DNA of 64,000 nucleotides from Cymodocea nodosa. Taxonomy: Eukaryota > Streptophyta > Magnoliopsida > Alismatales > Cymodoceaceae. Made by a program: the position numbers and the translations under genes. Positions 48,866 to 62,300 of this stretch are shown here, one piece after another; positions within the stretch are counted from its first letter, which is position 1, and each line of letters begins with the position of its first letter. Location: assembly GCA_036874045.1 (NCBI GenBank), contig CM072340.1, forward strand, positions 1,317,001 to 1,381,000. The letters are read 5' to 3'. A model generated the notes under the pieces. It worked only from the letters and a program-made list of their open reading frames with translations. It had not been told where the DNA came from and searched no databases.

Positions 48866-51800
48866 TTTAATGTCTAGAGTTTAAGATTCAGGAGGAGATA
48901 TTTGTGTAATTGAAATATTATAATGGTTGGAAGGAAAAATGACAGAGAAAGTTAATAAAAAATTAGGATATGAATAGAAAATAATGAAAAATTATAAAAT
49001 AAATATATTTATTTATAGAATAGAATAAAAAATATTGAAATTGATATTTTTTATATTTGTCTACAATATAACAAAATTTATCATCGATAATATAAAATAG
49101 AAACATTTGTGACAATAGTTACTGACATAAAATATATTTTACACATCTCTATTATTTTATATATCTCTCGTAATATCAATTCTCATTCACTAAAGATATA
49201 AATAATTTTTATATAAAAATTATATATTATTAATATATTCTATGATAATTTATATTTTCTATTTTTTTGTCAATTTCAAAGATCAAAATGTTCAAAAATT
49301 AAAGAAAATTTTTCTTATATACGAAAGGAAAATAATGAAATCATTTAGAAACTCATTTGATGCATAAATACCCAAAATCATTTTCAATATTTTCCTCTAT
49401 TTTCTATTCTAATCAAGTAATTTTAGAAATAGTGATGTAATAGAGGTGGGTTTAAGATAAAAATATTTTAAAGAAAAAGATTCAAGTCATTTATGAAAAA
49501 TACTGTATTGATGAATATAGAGATAGAATTTGAATTCATAGATAATGAAAGAAGAAGGTAGGTTTAAGATATCTGATTTAGGTTTAATATATTTCATATT
49601 CATCAATATATAATAGAGGTAGGTTTAAGATAGAAAAAGAAGAAGAAGATTCAAGTCGTCTATGAAAAGTACTGTATTGATGAATATAGAGATAGAATTT
49701 GAATTGATATATAATGAACATCTACATTCATTATTAATTGACCATGAGATAAAATAGCTTATATGATGTTAAATTCGGTTCGTACACATTCATTTATAAA
49801 ATACTTGTAAACTTAAAATAAGTCACGTGTGATAGAAAGAGTGAAGAGTCCCCTCACATCGATGAATGTGAAAATAAAATCTAAACTAATGTGTGATGAA
49901 CTTATTCACTCGATGAGAGGCGTTTGGGCAGTTAAAAAATACAAAACAGAAAAAAGATTGACCCCCCCCCCCCCCCACTTCCCCTCTCTTGGAATTTGAT
50001 GAAAAATCTTGGTTATAGTCTTATTATAAAGTAATTTCGAAATGAATATTTCAGTACATGGTCGATCCTACATAAAGTTATAATTATGGTTGTTTCTACT
50101 TGAATTAGAGTCTTTCTCGTGATAATTACTAGAGTGCAAGATAACTTAATACGAACTGTTGTCAACCACCTCAAGGTAAAAGAGGCTTGTAGTGAATTGC
50201 AGTAGCTACTCTTCTGACTTCTCTATGTAAAACTGCTTCTCTTATCTCTCTATACATGCGTGCCACCAAGCATGCAATACTTACTACCTCAGAACTAATT
50301 AAACACCATGCAAAAATACTACCATTATCAAAAATATAAATCAAACATCATGTAATTCCAACGCTGTCATAGTAGACTTGTTCTTCCACTTGATATTCCA
50401 TCACGGTAATTATTCTAACGGAAAAATTGAAGAAACCTAGACTTCCTCGTCATATGTTTGTGTTTGGGTGATGGACCTAGAACACATTAATAATTGTTTT
50501 TTCCATACACCAGATTTTTTAGTAAACGGGGGGGGAGGGGGGATAGATTTCTTTCCCATGTTAGGCTAGGCGTGAGACTCATTCAAACCAATGCTTATTT
50601 TCATCATTGTGAAATTAGAAAACTCATTCAAGCTAGTTTTTCTTGAGAAAATTCTACATCAGTATCCAATTATTACATTAATATCTTACTCCTTCAAATG
50701 AAACGCTCTGTACCTTGATTTTATATTGTATGCCACTCTACTTTGAATTAAGACCATTACATTTTTTCACAAGTTCTCATCACAGTTTTCCTCCTCCCAT
50801 TAATAATCAAGTTGTAAATAGGCAAATTCAGATAACGTCTCATTAACATCATATATTTTAAAATTTTTCATAAAATTCTTTCGATGATCTGTGGTTACAA
50901 TTTAGACCTTAAATCAATAACGTTTAATTCAGAGATAAGTAGCCCTACTCATGTAACAAGTCAGCAAATCAGGTCATAAGGTTTTTATCTATGGCTATGA
51001 TTTATATCACAAATCAACTCATGTTGGTCACCAAAATTTTATTTGGATTGCAATTTCAGTAATCAGCTCAATTTAAGAGTGCGGGCTCATTTTTAAATTT
51101 TATTGTAAACTTAGTAAAACCCTAATGGGTGCACACTAACTTGAACAACAATTGAAGTTCAAGATAATAATTTACTCTTTTCCAAAATACATTTTAAGAA
51201 AATGATTTTTTTTTTATACTAAATACCATCCAATATTATTTATTGTTTACATCATCTTTACGGTATGTATTTCCAAACATATACATTTTTACATAATCTA
51301 AACAAGCAAAAATATTACTAATAACAAAAAATACAACATATACCATAAATAATCCTTTCTATACTCAAGTCCAACCAAAATAATTATTAATATCAGAAAA
51401 ACATGTTACCACCAACAATGTTACCTGAGTGGTCATTATTTATTTCATAAATGAAAAAATTATACATATTTGGTGTCTAACAATGTCAATCATTTTCGAA
51501 AGAATTGTCACTATATTATCACATAGGCCATTATAAAAATGATGTTTGTCATTTACCTTCTCAAAATTTAATTCTATATTTAAATGTCATTTTCATCATA
51601 ATATCTAATTTAATCTAGATTATCACTTACATGTGAAATGACTAAATTACCTTATTTATCATCTTCCTTTGGTAAAAACTTGACAATGGTGACTTTGCAT
51701 GGGGGAAAGAAGAGGAAATAAGGAAGAAGGAGATGGCTATGGTATTGTGTAGAAGTCGAAAATTTGTAGGTAAAAAAGGGATAAAAAAGACATTTCACGT

Positions 51801-52070
51801 AGATAATTTTCTGAACAGACGTTATTAACTTATGTTGTTAATGGTGGTGCAAATTTAGACAAAAATTAAGTTTTAAGAAAGTACATCAATAAAAAGTTTT
51901 TTTCTACAATGACATAATAGCTAGTAAGGAAAAATATTTTTTCTAAAACGAAATATTCAATTAACCAAAAATATTGAAACTTCTGAAGAATAAAGAACAC
52001 TACTGTTATCTGAAAAAACCAAAAGACATGACTGTTATCTCAAGAGATGAAAAATGCAAGAGATGTGGGG
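48866..52070. other. AT-rich intergenic DNA with short repeats
   Basis: No coding sequence is recognised. It contains a ~108 bp direct repeat (49439-49718), a 15-base C-run (49962-49976) and a G-run region near 50528-50540. Confidence 0.5.
49439..49718 (+). repeat. Direct repeat of ~108 bp, two copies
   Basis: AATAGAGGTGGGTTTAAGAT... at 49439-49549 and AATAGAGGTAGGTTTAAGAT... at 49612-49718 share most of their length, including an identical GTATTGATGAATATAGAGAT core. About 60 bp separates them; part of it is again a ...GGTTTAAGATAT copy. Confidence 0.85.
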
Positions 52071-52074
52071 AACA

Positions 52075-52350
52075 ATGTCAATTCATTTTACACTAATAGA
52101 CGCCAAGTTAGATCCCAAAACAAGACTCCATGGAATTTTCTATGTAGACGGACATGACGACCCTTAGGTGGAAACCACATTCCAAAGCCGTGACAACACC
52201 TCGTTCGGCCTCTACATGCAAGTGGTCGATGGGAAATCAATCGCAAAATTGATGATTGATAACGAGACAAAGAGAATCAACACGTATGAGTTTAATTTTT
52301 ATTTAATTAATGTAAAATTGTTTTTAACATTATATATTATTTACAGATAA
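52075..52350 (+). pseudogene. Coding-like fragment with an internal stop, unrecognised
   Basis: One + frame runs from an ATG at 52075 for 92 codons with a single TAG at 52165-52167. The middle part (LDPKTRLHGIFYVDGHDD before the stop, then VETTFQSRDNTSFGLYMQVV after it) has a balanced, protein-like composition and higher GC than its surroundings. I cannot name a family. It could be a decayed exon or a gene fragment carried by a transposon. Confidence 0.3.
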
Positions 52351-53074
52351 ATATGATATCATGTATGTATAAATCTTAATTGAATCTTCCTTTAATCGAT
52401 GTAAAACTATTCTTAATTTATTTACATACTCGCAAGGGTACGTAAAATATATGCAGTTGACTTTACTCTAGTAACGTGTACAAGTTTTGATTTAATTGAC
52501 GTTTAATCGATGTGAAACTATTTCTCATATCATTTTATAACTTATTTATATGCATAGATAAATGTAAATGAATTTACTCTGATACGACATGCGAGTCCAT
52601 ATATAAATATCAATCAATGGCATGCATCGATTATGAGATGGTGTAAAATTTCAAATAAAAAACCAATGGATACCAAAATTACGCATCGATGGATGGATCG
52701 ACGACGCTGGTCGACAAGTTCGCTTTCACTGCAATTCCCCCCCCCCACCAAACCCAACCCCCCACTGAGATCGCCATGCTTTCTTTAGTCCGAGAACGAT
52801 CGATTTTTAAAACAACATTGTAAAGCAAACAAACAAATATAGTATTATACGTGATGAATTATAATAATTAATGTGTTGTATGGTAAGCAGTAGAATAAAA
52901 TAGTCATTCATCACATCATTCACTCTTCGCACACTTGTGGATGATTGATTTGCCCAACGTTCACTGTTTCAGGAGAGGAAGGGGGTGGAAGGAAGAAGAT
53001 CTAGAGGTCCGGGAGGTTGGATTTCTGGCTTAGAGATCAAAGGGTAGCTAGATTTCTCTCCCGTTCAGTCCTGC

Positions 53075-54235
53075 ATGGATGCTGCGCACTGGCCTCAGGT
53101 GAATTCACTGTTCTTCTTCCCCTAAAAGTTCCAACTCCTCAATTCTTCTGGCGTGTTTTTAGATCTGCACCACAGCATATATACCGCTTGTTTCTCAGCA
53201 GCACACCTGCTTTTCCTCTTTGTTTCTGCAATGACTAGAGCTGTTCACCCGAAAGTGTTTGCAGAATTTTCTTGCTTGTCTCCTTTTATTTGATCCATAT
53301 GCCCTTTTGGATTTTGCTGCACTTTTCAATGAAATTTTCCTCTCGCAAACCAAAAAGAAAGCAGCTTTTGTTTGTTCTCTTCTTTTGTTGTTTCCTAATT
53401 TTTCTCTTCTTCCAAGCAGGAGATTGGTCTGTTGAAGCCTGTTTCTTGCTCTTCTTCTTCCTATTCTTCTCCTCCTTCTTCTTCTTCTTCTTCCATGGCG
53501 GAGTTGATCATGGTGCCTCCACCACCACCACCACCACCACCATCATCAATGGCGTCATCCACCATAACGAGAACGCCACAGTTGATAGAGAGGAGGACTC
53601 GGCCGAGCAAGGAGCAGGCCCTCCACTGCCCAAGGTGCAGCTCCACCAACACCAAGTTCTGCTACTACAACAACTACAGCCTCACACAGCCGAGGTACTT
53701 CTGCAAGACATGTCGAAGGTATTGGACCGAGGGTGGTTCCCTCAGAAACGTTCCTGTTGGGGGAGGGTCCAGGAAGAACAAGAAATCCACCACCACCACC
53801 GCCACTGCTGCACCACCACCACCACCACCACCACCACCGTCTTCATCGTCGGCCAACGTGAAGAGGCTGCCCGGCCTCCCTCCCGACGAGCTGAACCCTA
53901 ATTTCCAAGAAGTGAAGGACTACAGTCTGTCATTCTACGGCAACGACAGCATGAGCAACAACCCTTTTGCTCCTCCTCCACAGGAGGCAGCGGCCGGTTC
54001 AGTGCTGTACCCAAGCGGTGCTGGTCTCGGCCTGCCAAGCTTCTTATCCAGTGCTATCAATCACCCCATGAATACCGCCACCATGCAAGAAGGTGGTGGT
54101 GGTGATGGGAGGTTGATTCTTCCCTTTCAGGACTTCACACAGGTCCATCCAGCCTTCGAGCAGGATAGAGGTCAAGGGTCCAACGCTTCTTCTGGGCTCT
54201 GGAATGGGGTCATGGGCGGTGGTCCTCCTTGGTAA
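53075..54235 (+). CDS. Dof-type zinc-finger transcription factor, 2 exons, 279 aa
   Basis: A plant-specific nuclear transcription factor that binds AAAG-core sites. Exon 1 (53075-53098) encodes MDAAHWPQ and exon 2 (53420-54235) the rest; the 321 bp intron has GT-AG ends and phase 0. This short first exon with a D-x-x-x-W-P-Q start is typical of one group of Dof genes (Dof4.6-like). The Dof domain lies at about residues 76-130: zinc ligands C78, C81, C103, C106 in a C-x2-C-x21-C-x2-C pattern, with [17 protein letters not shown] and [20 protein letters not shown] conserved. Poly-Ser and poly-Pro tracts (TTC and CCA repeats) flank it. The C-terminus has LPFQDF and ends [13 protein letters not shown], like other members of that group. 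Which targets it controls cannot be told from sequence. Confidence 0.95.
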
Positions 54236-54911
54236 TCTGGAATCATCACAGGAAGCAGCATATAAACGCGCTTGATTGTTATATATGTTTCTTTTCAAGA
54301 TTTCTTCCTCTCGGGGCTTCAATTTTAGCTCACAGCTTGGTCGGTGCTAACAGTAGAAAGTATACTTCGATTTGTGTTGATGATGACATCCGTTTGCATG
54401 TCCTCTCACCTTGGCCTGTTTGATGAATTATTTCTCCTTAATTACTTTGCCTGTTTAATTGCCATTCGTATTTCTTCTCTTGTTGTGAAATGTGACGTCT
54501 CAGCTTGCATTTTCTCTATCAATACTGGGTTTCAATTTCTCTTCGACGATGGTTGTCTTCTTGATGTCATTCATCACAATAATGGAATATTAAGTAGAGG
54601 TTGAAATTAAGTTTAAATTATTTTTAATGATATCAGAGTTAAATTTATGCACATTCTACTTGCACGTATATAAATAATTTACAAGTGAGAAGAGTGATGT
54701 AAATCAATCTTAAGGTATTATTTCTTAAGTTATACTATCTCATTGTTGGTGATATTGGATTTTTAGCTTCCGCTATGATTTGGAAACCCATTTCTTTCCT
54801 TATTGTCTTAAAATCAATCTTATTCATGCACTTGCCCTAACAGATAGGGTTGAGTTAATTACATCTTTGTAATACGAGAAAAGATTTATCATTTTCATCG
54901 ATTCCTTCTTC

Positions 54912-54957
54912 AACACACACACACACACACACACGCATATATATATATATATATATT
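54912..54957 (+). repeat. Compound microsatellite (AC)n-(AT)n
   Basis: About 11 AC units (to 54934) followed by about 11 AT units, 0.7 kb downstream of the Dof stop codon. Confidence 0.95.
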
Positions 54958-55223
54958 ACATTGGCCATATGGTTTCTTTTTTAGAAGAAAAGTTTAATGT
55001 TACAATTAAAACCTATCTGTGAAGACATACTGTTATCAAGAGGGAGAGAGCGAGCTGATCAGACTAAGGTCATCGTCATCAAGGTGGATGGATCAGAAGA
55101 AGACCCTGATAATCTGCTACGGATTAATTTGAACCATATGATTTCTGATTCAGCAGTCCTGGACCGTGCTTTTGGTAGGCTCGTTGCATATGTTTTCTCC
55201 ACTTCTTGAACTGGCATGCGTTA

Positions 55224-55256
55224 ATCTTCTTCTTCTTCTTCTTCTTCTTCTTCTTC
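55224..55256 (+). repeat. (CTT)n microsatellite
   Basis: About 11 uninterrupted CTT/TTC units. Confidence 0.95.
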
Positions 55257-58200
55257 CCACGTCTTTCCGAACAAAGGCCTGAGATGTCATGTCCCATCAA
55301 CCCAAAAGATTCTTCTGCCATGAAAGCATGGGAAGACGGGAGTGATCTGGAGGAAAGGAATAAACATGTCTGTCCACGGATCCTTCTCCACCACACACAT
55401 GCTGTTGTTAATATTCATGGTAATAAAGTTCCATCCACGGCTTCTTTTTTTTTTTTTTTTGGTTCCTACGGTTGTTGAACGAAGAACCCATCGTCACCCT
55501 AGCTTCTTTACTTACAAAGACGTAGATTAAATTAAAGATAAAATGAAAGATCTTCACCATAATTAAGAAAAAAAGTTACAAACAAAACCGATCTTACGCA
55601 GATACGAATATTAAGAACAAAGTCTCGAGACAAAATAAATTGAAAGTTAATAACAGGAAGGAGGAATAAAAAATTGAGTGATTAGTTTCCATCTCTATCC
55701 TTCTATGTCGCTCCATCTCTTGAGGGTGAAAATGTCTTAGACTGGAGTTGATATGTGCAACATGAGCATTTTAGTTAGATTGAATATTCTTTCAAATTTC
55801 AGTTACAGCAATAATTTTAAGATTTTCTAGCTAAAAATAAAAAAAACATCGATCACGTTAGAGATTATTGAAAATATATTCTTACGATGTCGCTTAAAAG
55901 TAATACAGTTCTTGTGTTCAAACAAAAATTTCAAAGAAAAATAAAAAAAAGAATCTACTAAGCAGACTTAGATCTATTACAAGTAAGAAGAGATCTGTGG
56001 ACTTAAGATAAAAGAAAGAAAATCGTTGCAAAGAATGAAAACTGAAAAAGATCAAAGAAAATAAATTAAGGATAAAGCAATCTACAAACGTATAAATATT
56101 TCTCTAAATATAGATTACGATGAGAACACAAAGTAGTTTTTTCGCCAACTTGTCCTTAGCATAGGCACATCTACGCTGGTGTAACGTTACTCTTCCTGCG
56201 CCCCAAATGGTAGCTCAGCTTGATGGTTTCTGTTTAAAATAAATGTACTTCACCTGTAAAATCATAGTTGGAGAAGAGTTATAACATTAGAACTAGAGAA
56301 GCCAACAAAACAAAAAAAAAAATCATAAATAAACAAACAGAAAAGGATAGAAGGGCTCGAAGTCAACAAAAGAACAAATTTAACACAAAAAGAAGATCGA
56401 ACACACAGCAGTAAGCTATGTTTTTGCCTCTATTTTCAACTTCATTGATTTACCTCAGAAAGCAGTAAGTTTAGATCTGAAACCATTACCAGCATTGTTA
56501 ATATTATCGAAACAGTCTAATAGAAATGCAGCGTACCAGTTTCAAATAGAAATAATTTCATTGAAAATGTTAGCTCTTGTACGATGAGTGCTCTAATCCA
56601 AAAACAGTGTAGATGTCTAAAAGATTTTGGAAGATTTCATTGAAAATGTTGATATTCTAACGTGAGCGTCTAAATAAAATGATAAAAAAAAGAAGTGGAA
56701 GGACTTCTAAAAATATGGAAGTTGAATTAAGACAAAAGATTGAAAGAAGTATTCTCTAGTCTTTTAAAATAAGAAACCATATATCATTGAAATGGCTACA
56801 AACAACAAAATGCCAGCTTAAGATTTCTGTGAAGACTGTCGGTAGATTTGATGCGCCTACAGGCTATTATGCGTTGTTTGGTGCTAACGACACAAGTAGT
56901 ATTACGTCTACAATTTAGATTTTCCAATCAATGTATAATTTAAAGACTCTTACAGGAGATGATAAATGAGTTATTCATTAATCTTCTTTTTCTAGCTTTC
57001 AATATTCTACTCTGGTTCTTTGCGTTTTTCACCGTCACCTGATCTCGGCCCTCTCTTCTCTCTCGATGGCTTCTTCATGAAAGTCATGGGGTAGCAATAC
57101 AGTTGATGCATTGATCGATGTGAAGTTTTTTTAACAAAATATTTTTCCTTGGAATGCGGGTGGGCTATACTGTGTTGAACCCTAACCCACCACCCTTTCA
57201 TGTCCAAGCATTTACATGGGCTCCGAATGTATTAAGCCTTAAATGGCTTAGATTAATGATTCACATGTGGGTAGTGACTAAGTATACATAAGAACAATGT
57301 TGCAGACAAGTGAAAGAATTGTATGTACAGAAAATAACGTGAAGGCAGTGCAATTTATAGACTACAAGATGCAGTGTTAATTTATTTCAAGCTTGTACCA
57401 TAGGTCTGTTGTACTAATGCTTTTTGGTCAGGAATTTTTTTATCATTGATGCGAAAGTATTATATGATTCATGTGATCGACTCATTGTGACTTGAACTAT
57501 TATTGTATAGGAAAGTATTGTTTGTCTATTATTGTTGTCTAATTTCCTCGTCATCACGCATAGGTAATTATTGATGATGGTGCTTTTCATTGTCACTTTG
57601 TTCTGAGTGCCATCCGTTGGTTATTATGGTGTTATGTATCCTGTTCATTTGCGATTTATCAATTTTTCAAATAATGCCATCTAGTTTAATTTTTCGTTGG
57701 TTTGGGATTCAAAATATTTGATGTTTACATGAAGTACTTGTTAGATGTCAGCGTCGGAGATGACGAGGATTCCGACGAGTTATGGAGACTTCAACGATAG
57801 CGAAGAAGGTGGCGGTTCCGACATACGTCGCTTGGATGACCTAACCTATAAGTGTTAACGGGCTGGTTTGGAAAAATTACAAATTTTTTTCGAAATGGCT
57901 CGGTCTGACCCGTAGACTTAGTCCATGTAGGTCAGACTTGGGTCGATCTGTGGGTCAATTTTTAAAATTTTTATTATTTTTATAAAAAATTTAATCAGAT
58001 TAAAGATTTTTATATATTTCATATAAAAACTTCGAGTTGAAGTTGTTTAAGTTGGATTGAAGTTTTTTTAAAAAATATATAAACTTTGATTAGATTGAAG
58101 TTTTTTTTTTTTTTTATAAAAAATATTATATAAACTTCAATCGAATCGAGTTTCACTTCAATCCGATTGAAGTTTTTTTTTTTTTTATTTATATAAAATT

Positions 58201-58499
58201 AAAAAAATGGGAAAAAAATAACAAAGTGAGAAAAATTTAAACATTTTAGGAATCGGGAATATTGAATCTTGATTATTCCCGAACAAACGTTACGTAAGTT
58301 ACTTTAAAAAAATATTACGGTAAGTAACGTAACTAAGTAACTTACGTTAAAATTTAAAAAAATGACTAACCAAGCGTAGGCTAGGTCGGGCCAGCTTGGG
58401 TTAGGCTAGGTCGATTTTCTATAATCTCGTAACTCAGCTTGACTTAATTTAAAAAATTGGATATGAGATTATGACCCACTTCTAAAGTTTTCTTTACTA

Positions 58500-61400
58500 T
58501 TCTTTTATTATGTTAGAATTTTATTTTATTTTATTTTTAAGATTTTAAAGTACGCTTCATTTCAAAATTTCTTTAATTTCAATAATTATATTTTCCTATG
58601 CTCCTTGCTTTTGTCTAAATTAAAGTTTAATGCTTTAATTACCCAATAAGCATTATACTCATCAATCTCAATAGGAAGATGATATTCTTTTTGATGAATT
58701 GTTTAAAATGGTGACATCCCTAATGTTGTTTTATAAGTTGTCTTGTAAGCGTAAAGTACATCTCATCACTTGTTAGTCTAATTGTTTTTAATAGTATTAA
58801 CTACTTTTTCTAGAATTAGTTTAATCTATTTGTTAGCACTTACTACTTATTTATTAGTTTGAAGATGATAAGAGATTGCAATTTTATGAATTATTTCATA
58901 TTTTCTAATTAAGGTTTCAAAAATTTTATTACAAAAATACGTTTCTTTATCACTTATAATTGTCTTAGGTATACAAAATCTTACTTTTATATGTCTTTTT
59001 ACAAATTGCACTACAATTTTGTTGTCATTAGTCCTTGTTGGTATAGCCTCTATCTATTTTGACATATAATCTACTCCTAATAGTATATATGTGAAATTCT
59101 TAGATACAGGGAATGATTCCATAAAATTAATTCCCCGTACATCAAAAATTTCTAATTCTATTATAGAGTTTAAATGCATCATATTTCTTTTAGAGATTCT
59201 TCTTAATTGTTAACACCTAACACAACTCTTACAATACTCCTCAACATCCTTACATAATGTTAGTCAGTAGAGTCTACATTGGAGATTTTTTGTTGTAGTT
59301 TTCTTACCTCCAAAATATTTTCCACAAGCTTGATCATGACAAAAAGATAAAACACTTTCTATTTCATTATCAAGAATGCACCTTCTAATTATTAAATTAA
59401 GATATTTTAAAAAAAGATAAGGGTCATCCCAAAAATAATATTTTACTTTAGATAAGAAGTGTTTCTCTTCTTGTTTAGTCTATTCTTGTGGTGTAAGTCT
59501 TGTTATTAAATAATTTACTATGTCTGCATATTAAGGTGTTATATTTGCTACCATTATCTATTTGTTTGGAAATTGATTTGTGGTTACATATTCCATATTT
59601 GTAATCTGTAATATTGAAAGATGATCAATTATAACATTTTCACAGTCTTTTTTATCTTTAATCTTTAAGTCAAATTCTTGTAATAATAAGATCTACCTAA
59701 TTAATCTAGGTTTAGAGTCTTTTTTTGCTAATAGATACTTAAGTACAATATGATCTGTAAAAAATACAACTTTTGCTCTAATTAAATATGACCTAAATTT
59801 TTTTAAAGCAAAGACTATAGCTAGTAACTCTTTTTCTATTGTTGTATAATTGATTTGAACTTCATTTAGAGTTTTGCTAGGATAATGAATTACTCTAGGT
59901 AATTTATCTATTCATTGTCCTAACACCACACCTATAACATTATCTAATGCATCACACATAAGTTTAAATGGATAATTCTAATCTAGTGCTTAAACAATAG
60001 GAGCAGTTACTAGGCTTATTTTCAATATATGAAATGCTTTCCTACAATTCTTATCAAAGTTAAAAGGAACATCTTTCAATAAATTTGTTAAAGATTTAAC
60101 TATCTTATTAAAGTCTTATATGAATCTTTTATAAAATCTTGTATATTCTAAAAATGCTTTACATCCTTCACTATTTTAGGTTCAAGAAGATTAGATATTA
60201 TTTCTACTTTAGCTTTATTAACTTCTAAACCTCTAGTTGAAACAATATGATCCAATACCATTCCTATTTTAACTGTGAAATGACATTTTTCCTAATTTAG
60301 TACTAAATTTTTCTCTATATATCTATGTAACATTAGTCCTAAATTATGCAAGCACATCTCAAAAGAAGTTTCATAAACTATAAAGTCATCTATAAAAATT
60401 TTCAAGAAGTTATTAGTCATACTTGTAAAGACTCCTAGCATACACCTTTGAAAGGTAGTAGAAGCATTACAATGTCTAAATGACATTCTTTTAAAGGCAA
60501 ATATTCCATTAGGGCAAGTAAATGTAGTTTTTTCTTGATCTTCTAAAGCTACAAGTATTTGATTATAGCTTGAATATCTATCTAAGAAACAAAATATTCC
60601 TACCTAACTAGTTTTTAAGCATCTGATCTATGAAAGGAAAAAAAAAAGATCTTTCCTAGTAGCCAAGTTTTGCTTCCTATAATTTATATAAACTCTTCAT
60701 CTCGATTGAATTCTTGTTGGAATTAATTCCTAATGTTCATTTTTTATCACTATAACTCTTGATTTTTTGGGCACTATATGAATAGGACTTACCCATGAAC
60801 TATTAGAGAAGAAGTATATTATATCATTATCTAACCATTTAATAATTTCTTTCCTAAGATTAAACCTGAATTTGGTCTTCTTTTCAGTATCCTTGTAGGC
60901 TTAGCATACTCTTCTAAATAAATATAATGTAGACATATGGAGAGATCTAAACCTTTAATATCAATCATTGTCTATCCTATGACTTTCTTATGATTTTTTA
61001 ACATCTTAATTAATTCATTCTTTTGGATATCATTCAAATCAGTAGCTATTATGATAGGACATCTTCTATCTCTTTCTAAAAATTTATAATGTAAATTTTC
61101 AAGCAAAAATTTTAATACTAATTTTTATCTATTTATCTATAGTAAATGCTTTAGTTTTAAATAGTTCCACATCTAAATTTGTATAATTAGAAATCTCTTT
61201 TTCTTATATTTCATTTAATATTTCTGTTTCTAAATAATTGTTCATTTCTTCTTGAATAACATCATCTAATATGTCCATTTTATCTTCCATAAAATTAATG
61301 GATTGAACAAGGATTTAGTCTTCTTCTTCATCATTAGGTTCTTTAGTTTCAAATAAATTTATCTTTAAGCATTCATTTCCATAGGCCAAAGTCATTTTTC

Positions 61401-62300
61401 CACTTCTACAATTTATTTATTATAGCACCTAAGGTAGCCAAAAATGGTTACCCTAATATCAAGGTTACATCCCTTTTATTATATATAATTTGTTGATTGT
61501 CTAAAACAACAAAATCTACTAGATAAATAAAATTATTAGTCTTAATTATCACATCTTTTATTTTACCTTTAGGATGTCTAATACTTCTATTTGCCAACTG
61601 AATAATTATTTTAGTGGGTATTAGTCTTTTCAAACCTAATAAATTAAAGATATTACTAGACATGATGTTGATTTTAGCTCCTAAGTCTATTAAAATTCTA
61701 TTCAAATAGGTTTTTCCTATGGTGCAAGTAGTAGTTGGAGTACTAGGATCATTTAATTTTTCTAAGATTTGATTGGAGAATAAGGAACTACTTTGGTTAG
61801 CTAAAAATACCCTTTTTAGATTCTATCTACTTTTTTTCTTTGTATACCAATCTTTAAGAAATTTAATATATAATGACATCTCTTTTAATAGGCCTAGTAA
61901 AGGCATATTTACTTGAACTTGTTTAAAGATTTCCTTTATTTTATTTTCCTTATCTAAATTTTGCATCTTAAGTCTATCAGGAAATAGAGCCTTAGTAGCT
62001 AACATGGATTGTGTTAAATTATCTTCTTTTGTGTTTCCTCATTTGGTCTAGATTTAGATTAAAATCATTCTACTCAGTTACATTTTCATTCTCATATTCA
62101 TGAGTTTTCTTAATTAGATCTAACATGGATTGTGTTAAATTATCTTCTTTTGTGTTTCCTCATTTGGTCTAGATTTAGATTAAAATCATTCTACTCAGTT
62201 ACATTTTCATTCTCATATTCATGAGTTTTCTTAATTAGATCTTCGTCTTGGGTGTCTTTATTATTATTTTTAGGTTCATTATCTTTTAAAGAAGGTGCTT
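58500..62300 (-). mobile_element. Heavily decayed Ty3/gypsy (Athila/Tat-like) element, antisense
   Basis: On the minus strand, in order: a gag C-terminal stretch (LKEMSLYIKFLKDW, 62005-61823); protease-like ILIDLGAKINIMSSNIFNLL and QLANRSIRHPKG (61705-61448); RT with FRHCNASTTFQRCMLGVF and IFIDDFIVY (60486-60292; the catalytic FxDD becomes FIDDF); RNase H traces (a KELLA-like segment and [10 protein letters not shown] near 59850-59790; [14 protein letters not shown] near 59745-59700); and integrase-like traces below 59300. The LTRs were not found, so its ends are approximate. The protease and gag pattern fits the Athila/Tat branch better than chromoviruses. Confidence 0.75.
62000..62241. repeat. 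Exact 121 bp tandem duplication
   Basis: 62000-62120 and 62121-62241 are identical base for base (both start TAACATGGATTGTGTTAAAT and end TTAATTAGATC). It lies in the gag portion of the decayed gypsy element. The lack of any difference means it is much younger than the element. Confidence 0.97.

Larger units (their letters stand above)
54236..58500. other. Intergenic DNA right of the Dof gene
   Basis: It contains the Dof 3' UTR, microsatellites at 54912-54957 and 55224-55256, a T-run at 55444-55460 and AT-rich DNA. A 37-codon ATG frame (57745-57858; starts MSASEMTRIPTSYGDF) sits in a local GC-rich patch but matches nothing I recognise. T-runs at 58080-58120 and 58170-58190 lie among diverged copies of an ATTGAAGTTTTT word. 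Confidence 0.45.

Noticed and set aside
53272..53901. 209-codon ORF overlapping the Dof gene
   Set aside because: It is an out-of-frame reading of the intron and of TTC/CCA repeats; the Dof zinc finger and splice sites support the other frame.
54997..55209. 70-codon + ORF with fairly protein-like composition
   Set aside because: No family is recognised, there is no splice partner, and it runs into a CTT microsatellite. Not enough to call a gene.
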